Origin: Erysipelotrichaceae bacterium
GTDB lineage: Bacteria > Bacillota_I > Bacilli_A > Erysipelotrichales > Erysipelotrichaceae
Length of the DNA: 64,000 nt
Reading direction: 5' to 3'
Assembly: GCA_017445225.1 (NCBI GenBank)
Contig: JAFSUN010000008.1
Coordinates: forward strand, 1 to 64,000
This document shows, piece after piece, positions 26,145 through 36,221 of the stretch; positions within the stretch are counted from its first letter, which is position 1, and each line of letters begins with the position of its first letter. A model generated the notes under the pieces. The model was not told the origin of the DNA and did no database searches. It saw nothing but the letters and a program-made list of their open reading frames with translations. The position numbers and the translations under genes are program-made.

Positions 26145-27998
26145 CTAGGCCTCGGCAATGGCCGGAGCGTTCTTGGTTCCGTACTTGACGATGTTGTCGA
26201 GATCTTCCTTGGTCAGGGTCTCGTTCTCGATCAGTTCGCGGACGATGTTGTCAAGTTCCTGACGGTTGGCTGCGATGATCTTCTTGGCTTCTTCATAGCA
26301 GCCGTTGATGATCTTGCGGACTTCCTGGTCGATCTCAAAGGCGACCTTGTCGGAATAGTTCTTGTTGTTGACATAGTCACGGCCCAGGAAGACGTTCTCG
26401 GAATCGGAAGCGTACTGGACAGCGCCCAGTGAGCTCATGCCGTACTGGTTGACCATGGCCTTGGCGATCTTGGTGGCTCTCTCCAGGTCGTTGGAAGCGC
26501 CGGTACTGATCTCACCCAGTACCAGTTCCTCAGCGACACGGCCACCCAATAAACCGGTGATCTCGGCCAGCAACTGCTTCTTGGTCTGTAAGAACATCTG
26601 ATCTTCCTTCGGGGTCATCAGGTTGTAACCGCCGGCCTGACCTCTCGGGATGATGGTGACTTTCTGAACGATCTCAGCGTCTTCCAGATGAATGCCGATG
26701 ACGGAGTGTCCGGCTTCATGAGTGGCGACCAGTCTCTTTTCCTTGTCGGAATACTTGCGGCTCTTCTTGGCCGGGCCGCCGATGACACGGTCGATGGCCT
26801 CATCGAGGTCTTCCATCGTGATGATGTCTCTCTTGCCTCTTACCGCCAGAATGGCAGCTTCGTTCAGGACGTTTTCCAGATCGGCACCGGAGAATCCCGG
26901 GGTTCTGGCAGCCAGGGCACCCAGATCGATGTCCTTGCTGAGTTTCTTATTGCGGGCGTGAACTTCCAGAATGGCCTTTCTGCCGGCCTTATCCGGCAGG
27001 GAGACGGTGATCTGACGGTCGAAACGTCCAGGTCTTAACAGAGCCGGGTCCAGGATGTCCGGTCGGTTGGTAGCGGCGATGATGACGATACCACGGTTCT
27101 CATCAATGCCGTCCATTTCAACCAGCAGCTGGTTCAGGGTCTGTTCTCTTTCGTCGTTACCGCCGCCTAAGCCGGCACCTCTCTGACGGCCGACGGCATC
27201 GATCTCATCGATGAAGATCATGCAGGGAGCGGTTCCCTTGGCTTTCTTGAACATGTCTCTGACACGGCTGGCACCGACACCGACGAACATTTCGACGAAG
27301 TCAGCACCGCTGATGGAATAGAACGGTACGTCGGCTTCACCGGCGACGGCCTTGGCCAGCAGGGTCTTACCGGTACCGGGGTTGCCGACCATCAGGATGC
27401 CCTTGGGAATTCTGGCACCCATCTTGGCGAACTTTTCCGGTGAACGCAGATACTCGATGATCTCCGCCATCTCTTCCTTCTCTTCCTCACAGCCGGCCAC
27501 ATCGGTGAAGCGAACCTTGATGTTGCTTTCAAGGCGGGCTCTTGACTTGGAGAATTCAAAGGCCTTGTTGTTGGATGATCCGTTCATCCTGGTCAGCAGG
27601 AACAGGGCGAAACCGATCATCAGACACAGCGGTACGATCTGCGTCAGGATCTCCATCAGATAATTGGTCTTGTAGGGATTGACGATCTTGATGTTGCCTT
27701 CCTTAACATTCTTCTGGAGAATGTCGATCAGCTCATCAGTCTTGACTTCCGTATTAGGAACGGAGGCTACAAAGCCCTTTTCCGTATCATTTTCCTTATA
27801 TCTGCCGGTTACGTCGATGACGGTGTTGTTCATGGTGAGGACGACTTCCTCGATCTGCTGGTTGCTAACCAGCTTCATGAACTGACCGTAGGTAAGGGCA
27901 GAAGTAGTGGAGGCCCGGGAGTAGGAATACAGGCTGGTCACCAGCAGAGCCACGACCAGATACGGTATCCATCCCAAAAATCTCTTATTGTTATTCAA
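26145..27998 (-). CDS. ftsH: ATP-dependent zinc metalloprotease FtsH
   Basis: A 617-residue membrane protease. Two N-terminal transmembrane helices are followed by the AAA+ module (Walker [10 protein letters not shown], Walker [10 protein letters not shown]) and an M41 protease domain with HEAGH. FtsH degrades membrane and regulatory proteins as a hexamer. The start is TTG at 27998, with AAGGAG ten bases upstream; no ATG nearby gives the full N-terminus. It lies between hpt and hslO as in other Bacillota. Confidence 0.97.
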   Translation of the reverse strand: MNNNKRFLGWIPYLVVALLVTSLYSYSRASTTSALTYGQFMKLVSNQQIEEVVLTMNNTVIDVTGRYKENDTEKGFVASVPNTEVKTDELIDILQKNVKEGNIKIVNPYKTNYLMEILTQIVPLCLMIGFALFLLTRMNGSSNNKAFEFSKSRARLESNIKVRFTDVAGCEEEKEEMAEIIEYLRSPEKFAKMGARIPKGILMVGNPGTGKTLLAKAVAGEADVPFYSISGADFVEMFVGVGASRVRDMFKKAKGTAPCMIFIDEIDAVGRQRGAGLGGGNDEREQTLNQLLVEMDGIDENRGIVIIAATNRPDILDPALLRPGRFDRQITVSLPDKAGRKAILEVHARNKKLSKDIDLGALAARTPGFSGADLENVLNEAAILAVRGKRDIITMEDLDEAIDRVIGGPAKKSRKYSDKEKRLVATHEAGHSVIGIHLEDAEIVQKVTIIPRGQAGGYNLMTPKEDQMFLQTKKQLLAEITGLLGGRVAEELVLGEISTGASNDLERATKIAKAMVNQYGMSSLGAVQYASDSENVFLGRDYVNNKNYSDKVAFEIDQEVRKIINGCYEEAKKIIAANRQELDNIVRELIENETLTKEDLDNIVKYGTKNAPAIAEA

Positions 27999-28029
27999 TT
28001 AACTCACTCTCCTTAACGACTCAGAAAGA

Positions 28030-28569
28030 TTAATACAATTCATCCTTTAATACGCCGATATATGGCAGATTGCGGTACAGCTGGTTGTAATCCAGTCCAT
28101 AGCCGACCACAAACTCATTTTCAACTTTGAACCCTGTATAATCTGCTTCCACTTCTACCTGGCGTCTGGAAGGCTTGTCAAGCAGCGCCACGACCTTGAC
28201 GCTCTTGGCGCCCTTGTCAAACAGCATCTTCTTCAGTCTCTTGATCGTGATGCCGGTATCGACGATGTCTTCTACCAGAACGATGTCCATGCCGATGATG
28301 GAACGGTCGAGGTCCTTGATGATCTTGATGTCACCGACGCTCTTGGTTCCCCGGTAGCTGGACACGCACATGAAGTCAATTTCGATCGGCAGATCGATGT
28401 GCTTGATCAGTTCTGCCATGAAGGGCACGGACCCTTTCAGAATGCCTACGAATAAAACATTGCCTACTGATTCACGGTATTCTTCGGTCAGCTGGGCGCC
28501 GATCTCAGTACAGCGCTCAATGATCTGCTCTTGGGATACCAGTACTTTCTTTAAATCTTTTTCCAGCAT
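28030..28569 (-). CDS. hpt: Hypoxanthine phosphoribosyltransferase
   Basis: 179 residues, with the PRPP-binding motif LVEDIVDTGIT and an N-terminal domain of the type I PRTase. It converts hypoxanthine and guanine to IMP and GMP in purine salvage. It starts 30 bases after tilS ends and lies 31 bases before ftsH, in the conserved tilS-hpt-ftsH cluster. Confidence 0.95.
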   Translation of the reverse strand: MLEKDLKKVLVSQEQIIERCTEIGAQLTEEYRESVGNVLFVGILKGSVPFMAELIKHIDLPIEIDFMCVSSYRGTKSVGDIKIIKDLDRSIIGMDIVLVEDIVDTGITIKRLKKMLFDKGAKSVKVVALLDKPSRRQVEVEADYTGFKVENEFVVGYGLDYNQLYRNLPYIGVLKDELY

Positions 28570-28599
28570 GTTCTCTCCTCCAGAATGTGAAACTACATA

Positions 28600-29814
28600 T
28601 CATTTTAGCATAAACATATTGGCATTAATACAAAAATGTTTGATGTCACAGCCGATCCCAGGCACAAAAATAACCTCATTTCGGCTGTTGACGATGACCG
28701 GCCAGAAGTACCTTTCATCGTGGGGAATCTTGCGGTCGATCAGGAAACGGGACACCTTCTTACGGCCGTATCGTAATTCGATGGCATCGCCTTCCTGCCA
28801 GCAGCGGATGGTAAGCGGGAAGTCTTCATCCGTAACATTGACCGACTCAATTCGTTTTCCCATATCACGGATCGCGAAGTATTCCGTATCAAAGTACTTC
28901 CGTTCATCAAGAACGTATTCGTACTTTTCCTTCTTTTCAAAAACATAGATGTTTCCGTATTCTGCCACCAGCTGCAGATCATCACCGATGTCCGTTACTG
29001 CCCGGCGACTGTTTAAGGCAATTCTGACCAGTTCCCGGACAAATTCTCCGGAAAGGGTGAGGTCCGGTTTCTTACGGCTGATCAGCCAGCGGATCAGATC
29101 TTCCTTAGCGGGTTCCTCTTCAAACTGAGCACGGGTGATCTTTTCACCCGGATACTTCTTTTCAAATCCGGCCAGTTTTTTTCGCTGTCCTTCATTGAAC
29201 TCTGCGATCTCTCTCAGCCAGGTTTTGATCTGCCGGTCATCCGCCTTCTCGATCAGGGCATGGCGGATGCGGTTTCGCTGATACTTGTCAGAGAAGTTGG
29301 ATTCATCATCGTGGAAAGGCACCCCATTGGCCAGGCAGTAATCCCGGGTATCCTGCTTGCGCATGTCCAATAAGGGCCTCAGAATTCTCATGCCGTGGTG
29401 AGAGGTTTCCGGCTGGATGCCATAGTACCAGCCATGGGAGCCCCTTTCCCGAGCCATCAGGTAGTTTTCCAGATGGTCGTCCTGCTGATGTCCCAGTAAT
29501 AACGCCGTGGCCCGCTTTTCGTCATAGACCTCCTTATAGAAGGCATAGCGGACCTCCCGGGCCCATTTCTGAAAGTTATCGGGATCTTTCTGAACGGGAT
29601 ACAGGGTTCTGACCTCGATGCCCCTTTCCCCGCAGTATTCTCTGACCAGCCTTTCCTCATCATCGGCGCTCTTCCTTAACTTATAGTTAACGAAGCAGAC
29701 CGTCAGCTTGAGGCCTCTTTCCAGACACAGAGAAAGAAGTGCCATGGAATCGCATCCGCCTGACACTCCCATTACATATTCACTCTGCCTGTCCTTAATG
29801 AGTTCGCTGATCAT
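28600..29814 (-). CDS. tilS: tRNA(Ile)-lysidine synthase
   Basis: 404 residues. The N-type ATP pyrophosphatase domain has the SGGCDSMAL P-loop near residue 18; the C-terminal TilS domains follow. It adds lysine to C34 of the CAU-anticodon tRNA-Ile so that it reads AUA. The ATG at 29814 has no Shine-Dalgarno sequence and lies just after an 11-bp inverted repeat, which is unusual; a different start could be used. Confidence 0.93.
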   Translation of the reverse strand: MISELIKDRQSEYVMGVSGGCDSMALLSLCLERGLKLTVCFVNYKLRKSADDEERLVREYCGERGIEVRTLYPVQKDPDNFQKWAREVRYAFYKEVYDEKRATALLLGHQQDDHLENYLMARERGSHGWYYGIQPETSHHGMRILRPLLDMRKQDTRDYCLANGVPFHDDESNFSDKYQRNRIRHALIEKADDRQIKTWLREIAEFNEGQRKKLAGFEKKYPGEKITRAQFEEEPAKEDLIRWLISRKKPDLTLSGEFVRELVRIALNSRRAVTDIGDDLQLVAEYGNIYVFEKKEKYEYVLDERKYFDTEYFAIRDMGKRIESVNVTDEDFPLTIRCWQEGDAIELRYGRKKVSRFLIDRKIPHDERYFWPVIVNSRNEVIFVPGIGCDIKHFCINANMFMLK

Positions 29815-29815
29815 G

Positions 29816-29844
29816 AAATAATCTTATCACAGTTAAGATTATTT
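29816..29844 (-). repeat. 11-bp inverted repeat directly upstream of tilS
   Basis: AAATAATCTTA (29816-29826) and TAAGATTATTT (29834-29844) form a perfect stem with a 7-nt loop. It lies one base before the tilS start codon and 17 bases after the end of the preceding gene. It may terminate the upstream transcript, form an operator, or block ribosome access to tilS. Confidence 0.6.
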
Positions 29845-29860
29845 GTTCACGGTTATGCGC

Positions 29861-30445
29861 TCATTTGTTGCGATAGTCCAGCGTTTTCAGAAAGCGCTGA
29901 TAGATCTCCCGGAACAGCTCACTTTCGGTATCCAGGTGAGCCTTGACATCGATGATCCGGGCCGTATTGATGTACTTGCCGTCATTGAGAAACAGCACCG
30001 AACAGCGGCTCAGCCCTTCGATCCTGCCTAACCTCATCAGATGCTTCAATCCATCGGGATTCTCCTTTTCATCGTAGGCCATTTCGTAAGCGTGACTGTT
30101 GGAAGTCATCGGGATCACGAAGGCCTTACTGTTGAAGACGTTGATGACCAGACCGAAGTGCTGATAGGCGACCTCTGAAAGATAAGCCCGCCCAAAGTCG
30201 ATGTAGCAGCAGTCTCCGGGACTGATCGTCAGGCCGAACTTACGACAGGACTTCAATTGTGAACGGACCTGATAGTTGTACTCGCTTAACAGAGTATCCC
30301 GGGCCACGTTGGCCGGCATTTCACTGAACTGATGGCGCACATTAACTATATAATCATCAATGGCCTCCCTTAATACCTTGCGGTCCTGAGCCTTTTCAGC
30401 CGAGAACTCCGCATATTCCGTTCCGTAAAGATTGTGATTGTTCAT
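29861..30445 (-). CDS. MazF/PemK-like protein (tentative)
   Basis: 194 residues. An N-terminal helical region of about 70 residues precedes a segment resembling the MazF/PemK fold: GDCCYIDFGRAYLSEVAYQH, then LVINVFNSKAFVIPMTSN, then LSRCSVLFLNDGKYINTARI. MazF toxins are ribosome-independent mRNA endonucleases, but no antitoxin gene is next to it, and the catalytic residues cannot be confirmed by eye. AGGAGGGG precedes the ATG. It may instead be a related housekeeping protein of unknown role. Confidence 0.5.
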   Translation of the reverse strand: MNNHNLYGTEYAEFSAEKAQDRKVLREAIDDYIVNVRHQFSEMPANVARDTLLSEYNYQVRSQLKSCRKFGLTISPGDCCYIDFGRAYLSEVAYQHFGLVINVFNSKAFVIPMTSNSHAYEMAYDEKENPDGLKHLMRLGRIEGLSRCSVLFLNDGKYINTARIIDVKAHLDTESELFREIYQRFLKTLDYRNK

Positions 30446-30501
30446 TTTTTACCCCTCCTGCTTACTATTAGTAAGGAAGAAGGAAACATTCTTAAAAAAT
30501 A

Positions 30502-30533
30502 GAAAAGAATTACGGCATCCGCAATTCTTTTTT
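30502..30533 (-). terminator. Terminator of the amidase gene
   Basis: On the minus strand AAAAGAATTgCGG pairs with CCGtAATTCTTTT, one mismatch, followed by a T-rich run. It lies just past the amidase stop. Confidence 0.75.
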
Positions 30534-30538
30534 GTATC

Positions 30539-31957
30539 TTACCAGTATTTGTCCGCAACCCAAGAGGGCTTGCAGGTGATGTTGAGTTCCTTTTCAATGG
30601 CGGCCGCAAAGCTGATCAGCACATCCTCCTGCCAGGGGCCGGCCATCAGATAGTAGCTCATCGGGCTGAATGGTTCGCAACTCTGAGCCACGGCCGGAAT
30701 GGTCAGCGAGGGATTGCCGGATACCGCTGCCAGGTTGGTTACCGGCAATGAGGCCGCATAGATCAGTACATCGACGTTTTCCCGGGCCATGACTCCCTCG
30801 ATCAGTTCATGAGCCAGCTGATCAAGTTCCAGGCGCTTTTGCCAGTACTCGCTTTCCCTAAGCTGTCCGCTGACGGCTTCGGAGCTTTCCAGTAAGCCCT
30901 GACCGTATTTAAGACAGCGTTCACTGTGATCCTTATTGAACTGAATGATGGCTGCCAAGGTCTTGTTGCGGCAGTTATGCGCTGCCAGATATCTCTCCAG
31001 ATCATTCTTGAATTCATAGTTCAGCAGGGCAAACTCATCCAGTTCCCCCTGATCATATTCGATTTCCACCGGCTCACAGCCCTGAGTCCTCAGTATTTCC
31101 CTAAGTTTCTCGGTGGCTTTCCGACAGTCATCGCTCATTTCAGCATTTTTGAAGATCATGATGCCGGCTCTTTTTCCCTTGATGCTCTGGCTAAGGGCGG
31201 CGAGATAATCCTTCTTCTGAAGTACCCAGGTTGCCGGATCATCTTCATCTTGGCCTGTCATGATATCCAGCAGAACCGCCACGTCATTGACGCTGTTGGC
31301 CATCGGACCGGCGGTGTCCTGAACATGGGAGATCGGCAGAATACCGTTACGGGAAACCAGGCCAACCGTGGGCTTGATAGCCGTGATGGCATTGGCGATA
31401 GCCGGATACATGATCGAACCGTCGGTTTCCGTGCCGACAGACAGCGGCACAAAGCGGGCTGATACCGCTACTGCCGAACCGCTGGAAGAACCGGAGACGT
31501 CAAAGCCGGGCTGATAGGCATGATTGACCTGTCCGTTGCGGGAAGAATAGCCGGAAGGCATGTTGTCGGTGCTCATCCAGTAGGCAAACTCTGAGAGATT
31601 GGTCTTGCCGATAATGACGGCTCCGGCCTCTCTTAATCTGGCTGCCAGGAAGGAATCCTTATCGCAGATGAGGTCATTAAGGGCATAGGAGCCGGCCGTA
31701 TTGTGCATCCCCCTGACATCGATGTTATCCTTCAGGACAATGGGAATGCCGTGCAGCGGACTTCTGAGTCCCTGTTCTCTGATTTCCTGATCCATGGCCC
31801 GGGCGATGAAGATGGCATCACCGTTGAGTTCGGCCAGGGAATTTAGATTCCTGCCGCTCTGATCGTTGGCGGCAATGGCTGAAAGGGCCTGTTTGGTCAA
31901 CTGTTCTGAGGTCCACTTCCCTTCCAGAATGCCCTGTGACAGTTCCTGTATTTTCAT
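30539..31957 (-). CDS. Amidase-signature family amidase
   Basis: 472 residues from the ATG at 31957 (AGGAGA upstream; an earlier in-frame ATG lies in non-coding-looking sequence). The amidase-signature catalytic triad is visible: Lys in VLKDNIDV, and the two serines in SGSSSGSAVAV with GTETDGSI. The family includes GatA and enzymes that cleave many carboxamides; without GatB or GatC next to it, a stand-alone amidase is more likely. Substrate unknown. Confidence 0.85.
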   Translation of the reverse strand: MKIQELSQGILEGKWTSEQLTKQALSAIAANDQSGRNLNSLAELNGDAIFIARAMDQEIREQGLRSPLHGIPIVLKDNIDVRGMHNTAGSYALNDLICDKDSFLAARLREAGAVIIGKTNLSEFAYWMSTDNMPSGYSSRNGQVNHAYQPGFDVSGSSSGSAVAVSARFVPLSVGTETDGSIMYPAIANAITAIKPTVGLVSRNGILPISHVQDTAGPMANSVNDVAVLLDIMTGQDEDDPATWVLQKKDYLAALSQSIKGKRAGIMIFKNAEMSDDCRKATEKLREILRTQGCEPVEIEYDQGELDEFALLNYEFKNDLERYLAAHNCRNKTLAAIIQFNKDHSERCLKYGQGLLESSEAVSGQLRESEYWQKRLELDQLAHELIEGVMARENVDVLIYAASLPVTNLAAVSGNPSLTIPAVAQSCEPFSPMSYYLMAGPWQEDVLISFAAAIEKELNITCKPSWVADKYW

Positions 31958-32046
31958 AGTCTTTCTCCTGTTTTTCTCATTATATGTCACGGGTGATTTA
32001 TCGGCAATCATTATACTACCTTGTTTCTGAAAGGAACGTTTGCCGT

Positions 32047-32073
32047 AAAAAAAGCACTTCCCTGGGGAAATGC
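32047..32073 (-). terminator. tagO terminator
   Basis: On the minus strand GCATTTCCC pairs with GGGAAGTGC, followed by TTTTTTT. Confidence 0.8.
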
Positions 32074-32080
32074 CTGTTGA

Positions 32081-33211
32081 TTACTGAACGGTTTCCTGTT
32101 CGCCTTCCGGCTTTTCCGCAACAGCCTTTTCTTCAACTTCCTCTTCATCAGCCGGAGTGGCAATGTGATGGTTCATCAGTTTGTCGAGCAGATTGAGGAT
32201 CGGCCGGTATTTCTTGGTGATCATGCCAGTATACTCGATGAACAGGTCAAACATGATGATCATGAAGATCAGCAGACAGATGCCGATCGGCGTATTAACG
32301 CAGTACAGATAACTGGTTAAGCCAAACAGCGCCGTAACGATGTAGATGGCGATGACGGCACCGGTCTGGCCCAGTTTCATGTTCTTCATCAGGATGTGAT
32401 GGAAATGGCTTTTGTCCGGAGCTGAGATCTTCTGACCCTTCAGCTTGCGGCGGATGATGGCCGAGAAGGTATCGAAGATCGGGACGAACATCAGGGTGAT
32501 CGGGATGGCCAGGGTGATGAAGGTCGTGCTCTTGAACCCGTACAGGGAGATGGCAGCGATCATGAAACCCAGGAACTGGGCTCCGCAGTCGCCCATGAAG
32601 ATGGAGGCCGGATGGAAGTTATAATAGAGGAAGCCCATGATACTGCCGGCGAGCATCAGGCAGATGACATATTCTTCCGGGGAATGAATGATCGTCGACA
32701 GGATGGCGATGGTGACCAGAACGATGGGACAGAAACCGCCGGCCAGGCCATCCAGACCGTCGATCAGGTTGACGGCGTTGGTAATGCCGATGACCCACAG
32801 ATAGGTGACCACATAGCTGAAGGCCTTCATGTTGATCACGATGCCAAACGGCAGCTTGATGCTGGCGAGATAGACCTTGCCATAGAAGACCAGTACCGAG
32901 GTGGCAATGAACTGGAAAACCAGCTTGAACCAGGGCGGTACGTCAAAGATGTCATCGATCAGTCCCTCTATGAAGATGATGGTCCCGCCCAGGATGATTC
33001 CGTTGAAGGTATCATTCTCGCGGACAAAGATCAGAGCTGAGATTATGAAAGCCAGGTAAATGGCCACGCCGCCGATGCGCGGGATCTTCCCGTGATGGAC
33101 GGTACGGTTGTTTTCCTTGGCATAGATATTGAACTTGAATGCCAGCTGCTTAACCGGCAATATCAGTATCGCTGAGATGGCCAGCGGTACCAGAAAATAC
33201 AGATATGTCAT
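32081..33211 (-). CDS. tagO: Undecaprenyl-phosphate N-acetylglucosaminyl 1-phosphate transferase (TagO/WecA type)
   Basis: 376 residues with about ten transmembrane helices and the MraY/WecA family motifs NAVNLIDGLDGLAGG and FMGDCGAQFLGF. It transfers a sugar-1-phosphate from UDP-GlcNAc to undecaprenyl phosphate, the first membrane step of wall teichoic acid or related polymers. The C-terminal Glu-rich tail is unusual but not part of the enzyme core. AGGTGATC precedes the ATG. Confidence 0.9.
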   Translation of the reverse strand: MTYLYFLVPLAISAILILPVKQLAFKFNIYAKENNRTVHHGKIPRIGGVAIYLAFIISALIFVRENDTFNGIILGGTIIFIEGLIDDIFDVPPWFKLVFQFIATSVLVFYGKVYLASIKLPFGIVINMKAFSYVVTYLWVIGITNAVNLIDGLDGLAGGFCPIVLVTIAILSTIIHSPEEYVICLMLAGSIMGFLYYNFHPASIFMGDCGAQFLGFMIAAISLYGFKSTTFITLAIPITLMFVPIFDTFSAIIRRKLKGQKISAPDKSHFHHILMKNMKLGQTGAVIAIYIVTALFGLTSYLYCVNTPIGICLLIFMIIMFDLFIEYTGMITKKYRPILNLLDKLMNHHIATPADEEEVEEKAVAEKPEGEQETVQ

Positions 33212-33255
33212 ATGATCACCTTTTATAATTATATCACAGCAGTCAATCTGCTCTC

Positions 33256-33462
33256 TTACATGTGATACATGATGGCCAGAATGAACTGAGCACTCAGATA
33301 CCCCAATGCCATGGACATCATCACCAGCAGCAGCTGGGCCTTGGTCCGCTTATCCGGTGAGTTGAGCATGATCTTGCCCAGATCCAGAGAACTCAGGCAG
33401 TAAAAACTGAAGCCGAAGGTCGCAAAGTGGAGAATGATTCTGGCGATTTCTCGAAAATTCAT
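33256..33462 (-). CDS. DUF1146 small membrane protein
   Basis: 68 residues with two hydrophobic helices, matching DUF1146/YwzB in length and pattern. This gene follows the atp operon in many Bacillota, including Bacillus, and does so here after the atpC terminator. Function is unknown. AAGGAA lies upstream of the ATG, and a TATAAT at 33495-33490 on the minus strand could start its own transcript. Confidence 0.8.
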   Translation of the reverse strand: MNFREIARIILHFATFGFSFYCLSSLDLGKIMLNSPDKRTKAQLLLVMMSMALGYLSAQFILAIMYHM

Positions 33463-33489
33463 GCCGATGTCAGTTCCTTTCTTTCACCT

Positions 33490-33495
33490 ATTATA
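33490..33495 (-). promoter_or_regulatory. Candidate -10 box of the DUF1146 gene
   Basis: A perfect TATAAT on the minus strand, about 28 bp before the ATG. No good -35 box is visible. Confidence 0.4.
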
Positions 33496-33547
33496 TCACA
33501 CGTCACCGGGGTTTTAGACGCTTAAGAATTAATGAAGATTTCCACGC

Positions 33548-33571
33548 AAAAAGGCATTTACATGCCTTTTT
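33548..33571 (-). terminator. Terminator of the ATP synthase operon
   Basis: AAAAAGGCAT-ttac-ATGCCTTTTT is a perfect 10-bp stem directly after the atpC stop codon. Confidence 0.9.
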
Positions 33572-33572
33572 C

Positions 33573-33970
33573 TTATCGGTCGCTGTCCAGGGCCTTGATG
33601 CGGTTGATTGCGATGCTGAGGGCGACCTCGGCTCTCTTGATGTCGGATTCGCTGGTTGCGGTCTTGAGTCTTTCTCTGGCCCGCTGTTCCTTGATCCGGG
33701 CTCTCTCGATGTCGAGCTCGTCGATGTCCTCAATGGCGTCACACAGCAGGGTTGCCTGGTTGTTTTCAAAGTAGAAGATGCCGTTGGATACCGTATATTT
33801 CTTTTTCTCACCGTGCTCCTGGGTATTGATCACGCCGATGTCGATCGGGGTCATGAACGGCATGTGATTGGACCGGATGCCCCTTCTGCCGTCCGGTGTG
33901 GGCAGATTGATGGAATCGGCTTCGATCTGGCGGTAGAGCCCCTTATAGGTTATCAGCTTAACGGTAAACA

Positions 33971-33971
<1 letters not shown>
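33573..33971 (-). CDS. atpC: F1 ATP synthase epsilon subunit
   Basis: 132 residues: an N-terminal beta sandwich (about 1-85, with GRRGIRSNHMPFMTPIDIG, the usual GxxGxLxxHxPxxxxL-type region) and a C-terminal two-helix arm rich in Arg and Glu. Epsilon sits at the foot of the rotor with gamma and can inhibit ATP hydrolysis. Its ATG shares one base with the atpD stop. It is the last gene of the operon. Confidence 0.94.
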
Positions 33972-35371
<1,400 letters not shown>

Positions 35372-35381
35372 TTACTCCTTT

Positions 35382-36221
35382 CTACAGAGCATCCGCACCG
35401 GCGGTGATCTCGTTGACTTCCTGGGTGATGGAAGCCTGACGGGCCTGATTCAGCCTTAACGATATTTCATCGATCAGACTCTGAGCGTTCTTGTTGGCGC
35501 TGTCCATCGCGCTTCTTCTGGCGGCATGCTCACTGGTACGCGCTTCCAGGAAGGTTGAATAGACGATGGCGCTGATGTATTCCGGAATCAGATTGTCCAA
35601 AACGGTCTTGAGATCCGGGGCAAATTCCACCTCCCTTTCCTCCACTTCCTTCGGGATCTCCAAGGGAAGCAGTTCATAGGTGGCGGGTGTAAAGGTAAGG
35701 GTATTTACATACTGGGTATAGATGATGTCAAACTTGCTGATCTCCCCCCGACGGTATAATTCCAGGCTGTTGTCGATCAGTTTATTGATGACAGCCGGTT
35801 CCAGGTCATCCAGTTCATCGAACCGCTTGATGACCATGTAATTGTTACTGTCGAGCCACTTGATCCCGTAGCTGCCGATCGCGAAGATCGGGTCCATCTT
35901 GTTCACCGTCTTTTCCACGTATCTCAATAAGTCCATGTTATAGGAACCGCAGAGACCGGAATTGGAGGTGATGATGATGTGCAGCGGGTTATCGACCCGG
36001 TTGGGCCGGAAGTAGACGTTGTCGCGGTCAGCCTCCTTCATGCCGGACAGGGCTGACAGCAGCATCGTATGGAACTCCTCCGAATAGATGCTGTTTTCCT
36101 CCATGCGGGCCCGCTGCTTCTGCAGCTTGGCGGTGGAGACCAGCGACATGGCGTTGGTGATCTTCTGGGTAGAGCGGACGGACTTTAACTGACGCCTGAT
36201 GGTACTTACCTGGCCGGCCAT
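35382..36221 (-). CDS. atpG: F1 ATP synthase gamma subunit
   Basis: 279 residues. The N-terminal IRRQLKSVRSTQKITNAM helix and the C-terminal AMDSANKNAQSLIDEISLRLNQARQ helix form the rotor coiled coil, with a Rossmann-like domain between (NSGLCGSYN). It shares one base with the stop of the AtpH-AtpA fusion gene. Confidence 0.96.
   Translation of the reverse strand: MAGQVSTIRRQLKSVRSTQKITNAMSLVSTAKLQKQRARMEENSIYSEEFHTMLLSALSGMKEADRDNVYFRPNRVDNPLHIIITSNSGLCGSYNMDLLRYVEKTVNKMDPIFAIGSYGIKWLDSNNYMVIKRFDELDDLEPAVINKLIDNSLELYRRGEISKFDIIYTQYVNTLTFTPATYELLPLEIPKEVEEREVEFAPDLKTVLDNLIPEYISAIVYSTFLEARTSEHAARRSAMDSANKNAQSLIDEISLRLNQARQASITQEVNEITAGADAL

Noticed and set aside
30539-31957. GatA of the glutamyl-tRNA amidotransferase
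   Set aside because: No gatC or gatB adjacent; the stand-alone arrangement favours a general amidase.
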